DNA from: Nautilus pompilius
Lineage: Eukaryota; Mollusca; Cephalopoda; Nautilida; Nautilidae
Reading direction: 5' to 3'
Assembly (NCBI GenBank): GCA_018389105.1
Contig: JACATO010002189.1
Coordinates: forward strand, 769,001 to 833,000
Length of the DNA stretch: 64,000 nucleotides
Numbering within the stretch: the first letter of the stretch is position 1; each line of letters starts with the position of its first letter. A program made the position numbers and the translations under genes. Below the pieces are notes generated by a model. The model was not told where the DNA came from. It worked only from the letters and a program-made list of their open reading frames with translations, and searched no databases. This document shows, piece after piece, positions 25,314 through 37,416 of this stretch.

Positions 25314-26570
25314 CGAGGTCTGTCGAAAAGGTATCCGACTTAATTTTTTCCCATGGGAAGTAATGACGTTAGGGAGGCAAAAGTGTGCATAATGGAGCCG
25401 TATGACTTCCTGCGCATGCGTGGTTTTTGGCGGGCCTGCTGGATACGTCAGTTGCTGTCAGGCAGCCAGCTTGTGAGGTGCTGTACTACTTACTCGTCGC
25501 ATTTTCATTTTGCCCGTGATGACGGAACGTGTGGAGCACCTGGCAGACATTAATAAAGATACCCAAGCGGAAACAATTCGCAAAATTCAACAGGCTTTTG
25601 GTGACAATGCCATGGGTGTTACCCAAATAAAAGAATGGTACAACAGGTTCAAAGATGGCCACACATCGGTGGAGAGTGACCAGCGTTCCGGGAGGCTGTC
25701 AACGAGAAAGTGCGGACCTTGATAATAGAGGATCGTCGTTTGAGGGTGTATGAAATTGGTGATGAGGTTGGGACCAGTAAAGATTCTGCACATGCAATTT
25801 AAAGGAGTATTTGTGCTTGCGCAGAGTGGCAGCGAAATTTGTGCCCCTGCTGCTTTCTCAGGAACAACAACAACTTCGTCCTGAGGTTGCGCAGGACCTG
25901 CTGGATACTGCCGCCAACAGGGATCCTGAGTTCCAGAATACTGTGATAACTGGAGATGAGATGTGGGTGTACAGGTACGACCCGGAAAACAAAGCTCAGT
26001 CATCACAGTGGAAGCACCCAACATTGCCAAGGTCTGGAGAAAAATCAAGGTAATGCTGACTGTTTTCTTCGACTACCGAGGCGTTGTGCATCACGGATAC
26101 GCACCATAAGGACAAACAGTTGCAAAGGAGTACTATCAGGAAGTCCTCCGACGTCGTCTTGATGCAGTTCGACACACGAGACCTGATCTGTGGGCCTCAC
26201 AAAACTGGCAGCTACATCATAGAAACGCCCCGGCTCATTCGTCGTAGCTGATCCAAGCTCTCTTGGCAAAGAAAGGCATTTCGTTTATTCGCCAGGCTCC
26301 CTACTCTCCAGACATGGCTCCTTCTGGTTGTTCCCAAAAATGAAGATGCCACTGAAAGGCTCACTCTTTGAGAGCCAAGAGGACATCATGCGGAATGCGA
26401 CGGCGGAGCTGAGAGCCATTCCAGACGTGCTTCGAACAGTGGAAGGATCGCTGGACGAAGTATTTGGAGGCACAAGGGGCCTACTTCGAAGGGGATTAGC
26501 AGTTGAATCCCAGCAAGTACGTTTTTTTTTTTTTCCAGCCTAAGGTCAGATACTTTTTCCACAGATCTCG
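25314..26570 (+). mobile_element. Mariner element with both TIRs, inactive
   Basis: The left end (25314-25339, starting CGAGGTCTGTCGAAAAGGTA) and the right end (26545-26570, whose complement starts CGAGATCTGTGGAAAAAGTA) match at 22 of 26 positions. TA follows the right end at 26571; the left flank has TG at 25312-25313, a likely mutated TA duplication. The length of 1257 bp is typical for mariner. The internal transposase is disrupted. Confidence 0.85.
25519..26520 (+). pseudogene. Mariner transposase pseudogene (SETMAR-like family)
   Basis: The start MTERVEHLADINKDTQ leads into the helix-turn-helix region with GVTQIKEWYNRFKDGHTSVE and the linker SDQRSGRLST, typical of mariner. A frameshift near 25711 and a stop near 25799 follow; VAAKFVPLLLSQEQQQLRPE and VITGDEMWVYRYDPE (first catalytic Asp intact) come next. 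VMLTVFFDYRGVVHHGYAP is followed by an in-frame stop. The second block reads LHHRNAPAH, so the catalytic Asp of the usual HDNAPAH motif is Arg. In the third block, YSPDMAPSG runs into a short deletion and frameshift, so the expected third Asp is lost before FPKMKMPLKG. Two of three metal-binding residues are therefore gone, and the copy cannot encode an active enzyme. Confidence 0.85.
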
Positions 26571-26572
26571 TA

Positions 26573-27536
26573 GTTGCACACACCGGGTCTAGAGTGATCA
26601 CGTGAAAAAGCAAGCAAATGGTGGAAGTTACTTAATTGTTCAATGTCTGAAATTATATAGCGTCGAACAGTTTGAAGACTAATTTTAACGTTGGCTTCCG
26701 GTGTTGCTCCAAACGATAAAAATGGACGAAACTTTCGAGTCAACTTAATCTTTTAATTTTTTAGTTTTTTTTTTTAAAGAGGCAGTATCAGTATTTCGTA
26801 CCATTCTAATAAATGTGCATCAAAAAATTTTTTAATAACCTGCTTTAGATCGATTTGTATTTTGAATTGTGCTAGAAGTCGAAACGTCAAAACGTGTTCG
26901 CATCAGTTAGCCGCTATTTATTTGCCAGGATATAACAGATATATTAAGCATTTGAAGTAAGCCTCTTAATACTTGTCCCTTCATTGCTCGTGGGAGCTTT
27001 GTGTATTTGTTAATTAAGTGTGAGGAAAACAGAAAACCAAGACTGATGATAATTTCAGAAGTGAAACCCATTATACTGTCAGTATGAGCGATGCTTGTGG
27101 CATTTGACAAAGGCAAAACAAAAATAGAATAACTTAACCTGTCAGCGAGATGTTTGGTATGTCATGCGTACGATCTTAAACGAAAAACATTATCCAAGAG
27201 GAATGAGAGGGAAAGAGGCACGGAAAAAGAGTTAAGCATAGCCATTTTCATATCGATCTATATTTACAGAGGATACTTGTCTAATCCAGTGCACGCCACC
27301 GGGTTTCTGAAATGTAATACATCCCGGAGAGAAAATGTTTATGGAGGCAACTATAAATGAATCATTTTTCACCTCTCCCCCTTCAGTGGAAAGCCATTAT
27401 ATTCTACGATTGCGTATAACAGACAAAAGTATCCGCTCTCTGCCGCATTTTATAAACAGTTACAACAGATGATCCTAGAAGGATGCAGTTACATGAAGTG
27501 GACTTTTTCAAACATAAGATTTCCTTTGAATGCTAG
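26573..27536. other. Unassigned sequence between mariner and Tigger
   Basis: No supported gene or repeat. Open frames of 65-74 codons on both strands are unrecognised. Confidence 0.5.
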
Positions 27537-27538
27537 TA

Positions 27539-29541
27539 CAGTCATACCTCGCCTTACGTCGTTAATATGATCCAAGACTCGCGACTTAATTCGAATAAAC
27601 TCTTTAAAAAATATCTCGACTTCCTATAAAACCTATAAATAACCCCATAACGTCGCTAATAACATCGGCGCGTATGGACACAATAAGTCGTTCGATAGTT
27701 CAACATTTTTACATTCTTTTTAATAAATTTATACATTTTAATTGATACTAATGTAAAGAAAAAAACAAAAACAGTTACCTCCTATAGTGACATCGATGTG
27801 TTTGATAAGCCAGAGGTGAAGGTGAAAGGAAAAGGATGAGACTACGTTGACGGCTGAGGCTCTCCAGCAGACGATTCGAGTTCTTCCTGTTGATTTTCGA
27901 TGCGCTGCAAGAACTGGTCGAGACTGCCCAGAATAGTCTTGCTCTTCTTTTCATGTAGGATGATCCTATAAGGAACAGTATCAGTGAGTGTGACGTCGTC
28001 ATCCAGTTCCATTGCAGCTACAACCTGCCTAATCGTAGCCTTAGGTAGTAGCGTTTGAAGATGGCAATGATCCCCTGGTCCATCGGCTGCAAGAAAGAGG
28101 TGATGTTGGTGGGGAGGAGGTAAACGACGGTGATGTTCAAATGAAAATGGACGAGGTTTTGCGGGTGGCCAGGAACGTTGTCTAAAATAAGGAGGATCTT
28201 GAACGGGATGCCCTTCTCCTTACAATACTTCTCCATTGCTGGTACGAAGTGGTTGAAGAACCAATCCTCAAAAATGGCAACAGCAACCCAAGCCTTTGGG
28301 TTTGCCATGATTACAACTGGGATAGAGGCCTTGGGGATGTTCTTCAGTGCTTGAGGATTCTGGGCATGATACACCAGCAGCGGCTCTAACTTAAAGTCGC
28401 CCAAGCAATTGCCTCCCAACAGAAGGTCAAATGGTCTTTTGCGACCTTGAAGCCTGGCATAGCCTTCTCCCCCTTGGCTATGAATGAACGATCTGGCATT
28501 CTCTTCCAGAAGAGACCGGTCTCATCCCCCGTGAATATCTGTTCTGACACAAATCTGTTCTCCTCAATAATCTTCGCCAAATTCGCTGGGAATTCCGATG
28601 CAACTAATTCGTCGGCCGACGCACTTTCGCCTTGGATCTTGACGTTGTGAAGACTGGTGGTCGCTGCTTAAACCGCACAAACCATCCTGAACTTCCCTTT
28701 AATTCTGCGTCTTTCTCGTCGGGAAACTTCTTCTTGAGGTCTTTAAACAAAGACAACACTTTTCCCTGAATCAACAGCTGGCTTTTGGGAATACGCTGAC
28801 GAGTCTGCCGTTCAATCCAAAGAGAAGGGAGATGTTCCATTTCCTCGTATATCTTGCCTCTTTTCTTGTTGATGACGGTGTTCTTCATCGCTGGAACATC
28901 ATCTTTGACGTGGGTTAAAATCCGTGCCTTATCATGAACGATCGTCGATACCGTCGTCCGATCCAAGCTAAAAGCACGAGCTATGGCGGTAACCTTTTCA
29001 CCATTTTTCATGGCGTTTTATCATAGCCAGCTTATCTTCCAACGATATAGCACTGGGCTTAGTAGCACCATCTTTAGGACTATCAGTAGGAACTTTCTCC
29101 GGATCCATGGGTATAAATAAAGCCACAAATTCAACACAAACAAGACGCTGCAGAAAACACATGCACAAGCACAAGTTTGAATCAGCTGACAAAAACTACA
29201 GCGCCGACACGCGGCGAACGCTGGAACTATAGGTACCGAACGCCATGTAAATTAATGTGTACTGTACATAATATTTAAAAAATGTTTAAGCTTTTAAATA
29301 ATTTTATAAATAATTTTGCATATTTTAACATTTATTTTTATGTGATTTTGCACTTCTTTGCTGGTTTTTAGGTGATTTTTAAAATTTTTATGGGTTTTTA
29401 ATATGTTCGCTGACTGACTTAACGTAAAGTTGCATAAACTGACGTTAGTCGACTTCTATTTTTTCCTAATATTATTAACAGAAAACCGACGTAAAGTCGA
29501 AAATGACGTAAGTCGAATCGACGTAAAGCGAGGTATGGCTG
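27539..29541 (-). mobile_element. Full-length Tigger/pogo element with TA duplication
   Basis: The left end (27539-27561, starting CAGTCATACCTCGCCTTACG) and the right end (29519-29541, complement starting CAGCCATACCTCGCTTTACG) match at 21 of 23 positions. TA flanks both sides (27537-27538 and 29542-29543), as expected for Tc1/mariner/pogo insertion. The element is 2003 bp. Related words (ACGTAAAGTCG, GACGTAAGTCG) lie just inside the right end and may be subterminal binding sites. The transposase lies on the minus strand. Confidence 0.92.
27780..29108 (-). pseudogene. Tigger (TIGD1-like) transposase, frameshifted
   Basis: From the ATG at 29108 (MDPEKVPTDSPKDG) the minus strand encodes a CENP-B-type N-terminus (SLEDKLAMIKRHE, then after a frameshift near 29005 GEKVTAIARAFSLDRTTVST) and a second DNA-binding domain (SLWIERQTRQRIPKSQLL...GSSGWFVRFKQR). 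The DDD catalytic core follows: GDETGLFWKRMP (about 28500-28530), ILLILDNVPGHPQNL (about 28165-28195) and SFLQPMDQGIIAIFKRYY (about 28045-28095), so all three aspartates are present. Further frame changes occur near 28615 and 28400, and near 28020 before the C-terminal acidic region. Domain order and length (about 440 codons) suit the family. The frameshifts are few, suggesting a copy that died relatively recently compared with its neighbours. Confidence 0.88.
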
Positions 29542-29543
29542 TA

Positions 29544-31695
29544 CTTCCGAAACCACCCATATATTATTGTAAAGAATATGCTGTTAAGTCGTCTTTAGCA
29601 TGAAAATTTGATAGCATGAAATTTTATTTGAGTTATAAGCGTATTTATGAATAATCTGCATGAATTTTTTTTTAATTTTAGCTCTGAAAGTCCAGGGATA
29701 TTTCCTCCTAATTTTTGTATATATTTGAATGAAATGGAGATTTATGCCTCTATCGGTGACGTTTCTATTCCGCGCCTTATTAAGATGATCAGATACCAAA
29801 TTCTGCTGCTTACAAGTATCAAGATTACAGAAGGGATCATAATGGTTACTAAGAAGCAAACTAATGCAAACAGCGATAGGGATTTTTCGTATGCTATGCA
29901 TTAGATGAAATAAAATATTACGTATATGAATTTTAATGCTACTGATCAGTCAGTATCGATTTCTTTAATAATATGGGTAGAATGTGACTTATGCACGATA
30001 GTATATACATATACATACGTAATATGTTCTAGAAATATATATAGCCTGTCTTATCTATGTTCTTGCAAAAATTTCAGAACTTTTTTCATTAGTCTGCTTT
30101 CCATATCGGGGATAAATGCGTTACTAATGATGAAGTTCCTCTCTTAGTATTACTTTATTAAGACGTAAAATGTATTTTTTTTTTGCTTTATATCTTTATG
30201 TTACCTGTTTAGCGATATTTAACATGTGATGCACCAAAACAACTTTCAATCTTTGTTAATTGGAATCCATATATTTATGTGATCTCCAGCTGGAAGGTTA
30301 TGTCGATGGATAGATCAAAGACTCCGACTCTTTGAAGTCTGCTTAATCTAACTAAATTAGAATAAGGATCCTAATCCAAAAATAAAACGATGATTGACTT
30401 TTAGCTTACAAAGCCGATATTCACAAAAAAATAGGCAACGATCTCTTTTCTTTCCCCCTCAGCGGATCGGTTTTTAATTTATTCCGCATTAATGATTATT
30501 ATTACATCCGCTGAGTAATAAGAATTGGATTTGTCTTTGAGAAAGCAAGATGAAAGAACGTCATTCGGGATGTCTATTAAAGCTGAATTTGTTCTTCCAC
30601 ATGTCTTCTCTGGACAATTTGTAAAACACTTACAAGGAACTCTCCCAATTTTAACTGTTTATTTTAACGTTTTTGTACTAATTATATAACAAATTTTGAT
30701 GGAATAATTGTAATTATGAAGTGAATTGCGTTGCATGGTTGAAACAAACATTTCTCACACGTGGAATACGTCCCTCTTGATCTTGAGGTATTATCTAGAT
30801 TGCAGTTACATAATGCAGATTTTACAGCTATGAACTGTAGGTGATTGGTTTCACTTGATGTTCGATTTTGGGATATAAAAATCTAGGCGTGTATCAGTTT
30901 AAAAAAGAAATACGGAATAGGTTAGTGAGCGATATAACCCGAAAGATGCTGCGACCAACTAAAAGGTAACGTCGGAAAGCCATAATTCCCTGTGGAGTCC
31001 GTCAGAGGATGTCGTGAGGCAGCTTAGAGCTTTGTGCGGTCGGTTCCAGCATCAGCACTAGACGAATTATTTATCCCAGGCCGGGTTTTCCCAAAATGTC
31101 TGCAGGCCACTACGCCAAGACCTTCAACAGTACTGTTCATCTTCCGTTTTAGGCTCCCGCCAGCGAGTGCCACACACAGAACCACATTATGGCCAATATT
31201 GGGCTGTCTTGATGAACAATTTACTGGCAGCGGATGGATACACTGATTTTAGATTACTTTCTCAACAGTGTGGAAGAAAGTACCTAGGTGTGCAGACGTC
31301 GGAACAACACACACGGCGAAGGAAGCGTGAGTATCTTGATAGGGTTGATAGCAAAAAACAGAGCCAACATTATGGGGTTCGTGCGCTAACTTTATACTCC
31401 TTTCAAGGTGTTGTAACTAAAAGTTACTCCAGGAGTTCGTTTTTTTTTTTGTTTCGTTTGTTGTAGAAAAATAGACTTACAATCGTGTTTCATAAGCGCA
31501 ATGTACGCCCACACATCTTTGGTTTGGGGCAACAAGTTTCTCAACCGGAGTAATGCGTGTTGCGTTCCATAACCATGAAATTTGCCGATACTGCGTAGAG
31601 AGCTCAATTGGAACGAGATTTAACGCCGTAGATGGCTCAGACATTTATGGCCCTCGGTGTCAGCTGTACACACGCCGCGGCTGTATCCGCCGGAG
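29544..31695. other. Unassigned AT-rich sequence
   Basis: No supported gene. Frames of 61-105 codons occur on both strands in AT-rich DNA without recognisable motifs; the frames at 31034-31466 overlap each other and end in a T-run. Confidence 0.5.
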
Positions 31696-31703
31696 AATCC
31701 ACA

Positions 31704-31985
31704 CAGGTCCACTTCAGCCATAGGGCAAACGGGGCACTTGCCCAGGGCCCGAATAATATAATATTATTTATTTTAATTTTTCAAATAATGGTATATATTT
31801 TTATTGTTTTAATCAATCAATAATTTAAAAGAAAATAATATTGTAAGTTAGATTTTTATAAATTTTAAATATGAAATTAACATGATTTATCCATAGTTTT
31901 ATTTAAAAAGATATTAATACAGTACACATCGGGGGCCAAAATATCTGTTTGCCCCCGGGCCCACTATTTCCGTGATGCGGCCCTG
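31704..31985. mobile_element. hAT-like miniature element, 282 bp
   Basis: An exact 8-bp direct repeat AATCCACA flanks the segment at 31696-31703 and 31986-31993, the duplication length of hAT elements. The element starts CAGGTCCACTTCAGCC and its complement starts CAGGGCCGCATCACGG, sharing CAGGxCC at both tips; GGGC-rich arms (CACTTGCCCAGGGCCCG and GCCCCCGGGCCCACT) surround an AT-rich centre. No coding capacity, so it is non-autonomous. Confidence 0.75.
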
Positions 31986-31993
31986 AATCCACA

Positions 31994-33985
31994 GAACGCT
32001 TAACTTCGTCCATCAGGCGCAAAATTGCAACTCGCAGGATTGCGAACGAAGGCTACTCGACCATTACCGACTTTGTGACCTTCAAAATCTAAAATCGTTA
32101 CGGTCTGCGGGGACACGATTTAGATTTAAAATCTACCATACGTCCAAAACATGAAGATGGGATCTCCTTATCGCTCGTGGTGGCGTTTGTTTTTTATTTG
32201 ATTTATACAAGCAGGAAACTTTTACCAAGAGTATGCGCAATGGCTTGGCAGCTGATAAAATTCGCGACCAAACGAAAGATTAGTAAACAAACGTTCAATA
32301 CACTTAAAAAAAAAGAAAAAGTCTTGACGTCATTTCTCACAACTACGCTGATTCTATATTGAGGAATCAGGCAAGAAATTCTCCGGTCGGATTTCTTCAG
32401 CTTACGGTGTGTCCAGGAAATTAGACCTAATTTAGGTCGTGGATTCGATCAACTAATGCTTTAATATACCGCAGAAAATACATTGATTTAACAGTTGCTT
32501 TGGTCTTGGATAGCTGTGGTTATTATTAGCAACATGCGCCGGGGATAAATGGCGTCTTGTATCCTTTGTAGCTGATTTACGTTATTCTTTTCAGCTAACA
32601 GATATGGTTAAAGGAGAAAGAATGCAGATTGGAAATCTGTCATCAGATAGAAACAAGACCACCAAGATGCCAGTTTAATGTGGAGTAATAATTCTCAGTC
32701 GTTAAGTGTCTGCCCTCGTAAAACCATGGCGACTGGTTGTATAAATGGAATTCAAATGGTCTCTGGACAATGACCCCGCAAGAAACTACTATAATTATCA
32801 TTAATTTTTCTTAGTCATTAGCACGCAATTTATTTTAGGAAAATAATTTCTGATAAAATATAATTTAAAATATCGTTATCATGGTTCAATGTATTTTTTT
32901 TTTTTTGCTTACTCGAGCAAATTAATAATTTCTCTAGTGGTTAAAAGGTTAATCAACGTACAAAGAAAGGTACGTGAACCATCTGAACATCAAATATTCT
33001 TTTTCGTTTGTTTATAAAGTCTTGTCACTATGCAGGCATTATAAGTTTTGTTATGTCTAAAAAAAACTATTTCTGTACAAGAAAAAACGATTTCATTTAC
33101 GCCACGATTGGAAACTTTACCGATAACAGCTAGAATTTACATTCTTTTTGGTGAAGATTGTCATACGTATGAAGTCAGACGCGATTCATCTTTAGCGGAG
33201 AATTCAATTTAAAGAAAAGAACAAAAATGAAACAGAACGATTCACAATCAATAATTGTGATGTTTGTCGCTTTTTTGATGTTTGAGAAGAGATCAGGATA
33301 ATTTGAAGAATGTTATTAAAATCTTTTTTTTAAATTTTTTATCTTTTTTAAAGTAGAAGCTAAGTGTTGTCGTCGGTACACTGTCAATTTAGGTTAAGTA
33401 AACCACTGAAGCTGACATCAATCGGCTTTTTATATCGTATTGGCACTCCGATTATGCAAAAAAATTCTGAAACCATATATTTATAAGGCTTCGGTTTGTA
33501 AACGTTTGCTGAAAATATTAGTTCAAAGATTTAAAATTCAAATTTCCTTATTATTATTTTTTTTTAAATTAAAAAAGGTTCGTTTTAATTTGCACATCTG
33601 TAGAATTTAAAGACTTTGAAAATAATTTGAGAGAAGTGAATCCATTCTCTACTGAAAATATATATGCGCTTTCTGATAACTTCAATTATTATTTTTAAAA
33701 AATCTCTTTACCAACTGAGATTATAATGTAGAAAGCACGATACACAAATCAACAAAAATATATATGATCTACTTAAAGCATCACCATACTCAGAGTTACA
33801 TAACTTTAAAATGGTGTAATACACATTCAGAATAAGGATCAGAAACGTTTTTTCTGATCTATACTTGCACATCTACATCCAGCTTATATTAATAATAAAA
33901 GTCACCATACAGTGTAACGAAATACCAGAATTAAACTAATGGAGAGCATAACTTACCCTGTTGCGGTAAACAAGATAAGTTTGAC
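31994..33985. other. Unassigned AT-rich sequence
   Basis: No gene or repeat that I can support. The region becomes strongly AT-rich from about 32800 and leads into the polymerase relic. Confidence 0.5.
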
Positions 33986-33989
33986 AGCA

Positions 33990-34410
33990 ACAAAAGCATC
34001 TAATTTAATGTATGATGATGATAACAAATTTGTACTACATAAAATCACAAATTTAAATAACGCAAGAAAACATGTAGATCTTTTGCTTATTACACACAAA
34101 GATCAATAATTTATTTTAAAATCTATCTAGACTAATTAGAACACAAGAGAATAGAGAATAAATTAAAACTCTTGATTTGTTCAGCTGTCTGCTAAATTAT
34201 AAAGATAGAAAGGAATTATAAAACATAAAAAGACGTTTACCAGTTCCACCGAAATTGATTAAAATGCACAATAAATTAGAATTTAAAAATTTTGCAGCAT
34301 AATTAAATGTACCCTTTGTAATCTATGCAGACTTTGAAAATGTTCTGCAAAAAACTAGAAGGACAAAATATTGTAGTAGACATATTTTATCACCTTTCTG
34401 TTATTATGTG
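33990..34410 (+). pseudogene. Family-B DNA polymerase fragment, Polinton/Maverick-like
   Basis: At 34309-34338 the plus strand reads VPFVIYADFE, the exonuclease I motif of protein-primed family-B DNA polymerases, preceded by KLEFKNFAA and an in-frame stop at 34300. Upstream, in changing frames, short segments (KHVDLLLITHKDQ, about 34070; SISRLIRTQENREN, about 34118-34160; a cysteine-containing stretch near 34190) fit the region before that motif in Polinton/Maverick polymerases, with the order conserved. Later exonuclease and polymerase motifs (such as the YxDTD box) were not found. Stops and frameshifts abound. Related viral polymerases or linear-plasmid polymerases are the alternatives; the broad family call is better supported than the exact source. 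Confidence 0.55.
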
Positions 34411-35047
34411 CTTCTGATTATGAAAAAATGCACACCTGTTCTCCTTAGAGCAAAAAATAGATACTGATGTTAAAATCTTTATAAAATTTATTTTAAAAAG
34501 TACATGATTTTTATTAAATTTTTATAAACTTAAAAGATATGATTTATTAAGATCAAGGTCACCAAACCATAACTTCTGGAAATTGTCACATCTTTTAAGA
34601 ACTTTTTATTGTCGGAGATAGAAAAGTGAGATTACTGTTGAGTAACTTCTCTTCTGTTAGTAGTATTTACTTCTAGTAATTCCAAAACAAACCTTCCGAA
34701 ATCTCCCATATGTTGCTAAAAAACAAACAAACAAACTCAACAGTATAAATATAAACAGGGAAAAGAAATTACAAATTAAGCTGAACCACAACATCTGGAT
34801 CAGATGCTGCAAATAAAACATATTCGATAATAATTTTCTGGATCGACTAGCCGAATGTGTAAGATATTTAAAACCGGACGGTTCTGTCGGTATGGCGGGC
34901 AATATAAGTATAAGCCAAAAATATATCAAATAGGTGAAATCGCTATCATCTGGCGATAAAAAACCATTATAATTACGCAGCAACTAGAAAGTATAGTGAC
35001 GATTTAAATTTAAAAGAAGAAATACGCATCCTTCGTTCCTGCCTGAG
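34411..35047. other. Unassigned AT-rich sequence after the polymerase relic
   Basis: This could contain further decayed polymerase sequence, but I could not align any motif with confidence. The 108-codon minus-strand frame at 34657-34983 is hydrophobic and unrecognised. Confidence 0.35.
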
Positions 35048-35819
35048 CAGAACCTCTTTTATCCGGAACGACCGACACAATTGGGAGAATCTGGTAACCC
35101 ATATTTTCAGTTAACCTTCATCTCTTATAATGATCCACGAACACATGCATTACAGACCTTATACACTCACAGTGTATATAAAAACAAAGAAATTAAAGTA
35201 AATATATTTACCGTATGATAAACCATTGCATTGTATGCATTATAGGTTTTATTGCGAAATAATCAAGGGAAGGTGCGCTTCCTGGCTCACGCGTAGATGG
35301 TACAGCAGCTGCGACAGGGTCAGGATAAAAACAACACCGATCGATGAATGCTGGCTATCATTGATTGATTGGTGCAGTTTTTTATTCTGACATCAAAACT
35401 ACGGCGGTGATTTCGATCGATGGGACTTTTTCTGGATAATCGATCACGGTTGAGAGGTGTGATGGGGTCATTATCCCCCCACCTGTAATCAGGCCTGGTA
35501 AGAGGCGGGGCCATTAGGGCCAGTTGGCATGGGCCTACGATTTTGAGGGGGCCTATTCCTCTGGTAGACATGGGGTTAAATTCTTTTATTCTGTTCTGTT
35601 ACTTGTAAGTACATCGTGTAAACTACATGTACCGTATGTACAAGTAAGTATACATAAATCATATATATATATATTTATCACTGATTTTAAAAATGCTTAA
35701 TGAGCAGTTTGAAGTGGGGCCTACATTTTCCATCTGGCTCGGGCATATTGCCAGCTAGGCACGGCCCTGTCTGTAATAGATGTTTTCGTTATTTGGATTT
35801 CCGGATAAAAGAGGTTCTG
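35048..35819. mobile_element. Inverted-repeat pair, probable DNA transposon remnant
   Basis: The 20-mer CAGAACCTCTTTTATCCGGA at 35048-35067 is inverted without mismatch at 35800-35819. Its form (CAG at the tip, CTC and TATCCGG inside) resembles termini of pogo/Tigger-type elements. The flanking dinucleotides are not clear TA duplications. No transposase is encoded, and a separate hAT-like element sits inside near the right end. Confidence 0.6.
35490..35769. mobile_element. hAT-like miniature element, 280 bp, nested
   Basis: It is flanked by CCTGTAAT (35482-35489) and TCTGTAAT (35770-35777), matching at 7 of 8 positions. The tips are CAGGCCTGGTAAGAGG and, on the complement, CAGGGCCGTGCCTAGC. 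The arms are GGGCC-rich with an AT-rich centre, like the 282-bp element at 31.7 kb, though the centres differ. It is inside the inverted-repeat pair at 35048-35819, so it inserted later. Confidence 0.68.
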
Positions 35820-37416
35820 TCGTAGTATTAAATCTATTCAAAATATGTGAGTCTGAGAGACTTGTTAGCATCGACAGTAGAATCTTCCCATAGCTCTTTA
35901 GGTCATGTGACAGGTAGAATCTAGAATCAAATAAACGGTGCAGGGAGTGGTTTATGAACATCTTTATTCTGAAATAAATCATTGTGTCGATTTTTACATC
36001 CACTACTCTTAGTGTTACAATTCTTCAAAGTATGCAAGCAATTTTGATACAGTTTAGAAATTATAAACTGGAAGCAGGTTATTTTACTTTCGCAAAGAAG
36101 ATAAAAGGTGGTATGTAATCCAATTCAGGGAATGTGAGCTGGTGAATAGATTCACTCACTGATTGCGGAGAAATGTTTGAAAAGATGGCACAGATCAGCA
36201 GCTCTGTGTTAGAGGAGGCAGCATAATAATACATAAATAAATATATATATATATATATAACCCATGTATACTCATATACTTGCATACATAAGTTCTTATC
36301 ATAATTAACTTTTTATTAAATCTTGCATTAAAAAAATACAATATAAGCATGTGGGAAGAGTTGCGGTCCAATAGTAGAAAAGCCTGATTTCCGGTCGAGG
36401 TGGGGTCGGCTAGCCTCCCTCCCTGTCGTGATTTCTTTTCGTTTTTTTTTACACCAGCCGGCCGCGAAGTTTTTTCCGGACACTTCGGTTTCTCCCGACG
36501 ATTATAAATGAAGAGTTATAGTGGGAGCTCTCGCTACGTCACTCATTCCGCGCGGCTACACGAGTGCTGCGGTGGGACTAAGAAAACCATAGGATTTGCA
36601 TGAGCAAGGGACCACTTGAACCATTATTCTCTTGACGTCCACCAACCAAAATATACACAGTTGGCATTTAAAAGTCACTGTTGTTTTCTTTTTTAATTCA
36701 TGACATCACATCCATTTTTAACTGTCTATCTATCCGTGAAACTTAACTGTCTTTTCCATTCATCTGTTTGTTCTGCTATGTTATGCATGACCGCCATTTT
36801 ACCATCGAGGCAGGAAGCCATTTTGGCTTACACAGGGTTTCAGGTTAAGTAACGATACGGCTTTTAAAGAAATAGTTAGGTTGGTTAAAATCAGAATTAA
36901 TCTACCATGAAAAATTATTAAGTCACCTCAGTTAATTAGTTTCATGGCTGTCTCGGTAAATTCAAACTCTCGATGATTTCCAGGTCTATGTGGTGCAGCC
37001 TAATGATCCTTCCCTTAAAAAGTCAACTCACGCGCGTCATTGTTGTACAAGATGTGCGCGCGCACACACAACTTTGTTGTTTTTTTTTAGGTCATATCAT
37101 ACACCTAATGTTTCTATGAATCACTGTTTCTTCATTTTTTATTATTTAATTCTAATTATACAGCATTTAGTCTGATTTCCTGTTTTCCCCGAGAGAGGTT
37201 TTCCGTATCAATTTTAACCCCATAACTTTGGCAAATGTTTTGTCACAGTGAAACGAATAAAACAGCTGATTTATCGAAATCGCAGGTCGTCACTTCCGGC
37301 AGCGGGTTGAAGGCAGAAGGCAGCTCAGAACTGTTAAAATGCTTCTTGGGCAAAAGCAAGATTTAAATTAGTTTGGCTATACGCTACAAGAATGATTAAC
37401 GTAATTACAAGGTAGT
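35820..37416. other. Unassigned; GC-richer patch at about 36.38-36.60 kb
   Basis: No supported gene. The 36380-36600 segment is GC-richer than its surroundings (for example CAGCCGGCCGCGAAG and CTTCGGTTTCTCCCGACG) and could be an uncatalogued repeat or a regulatory patch; nothing else supports either reading. Confidence 0.4.
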
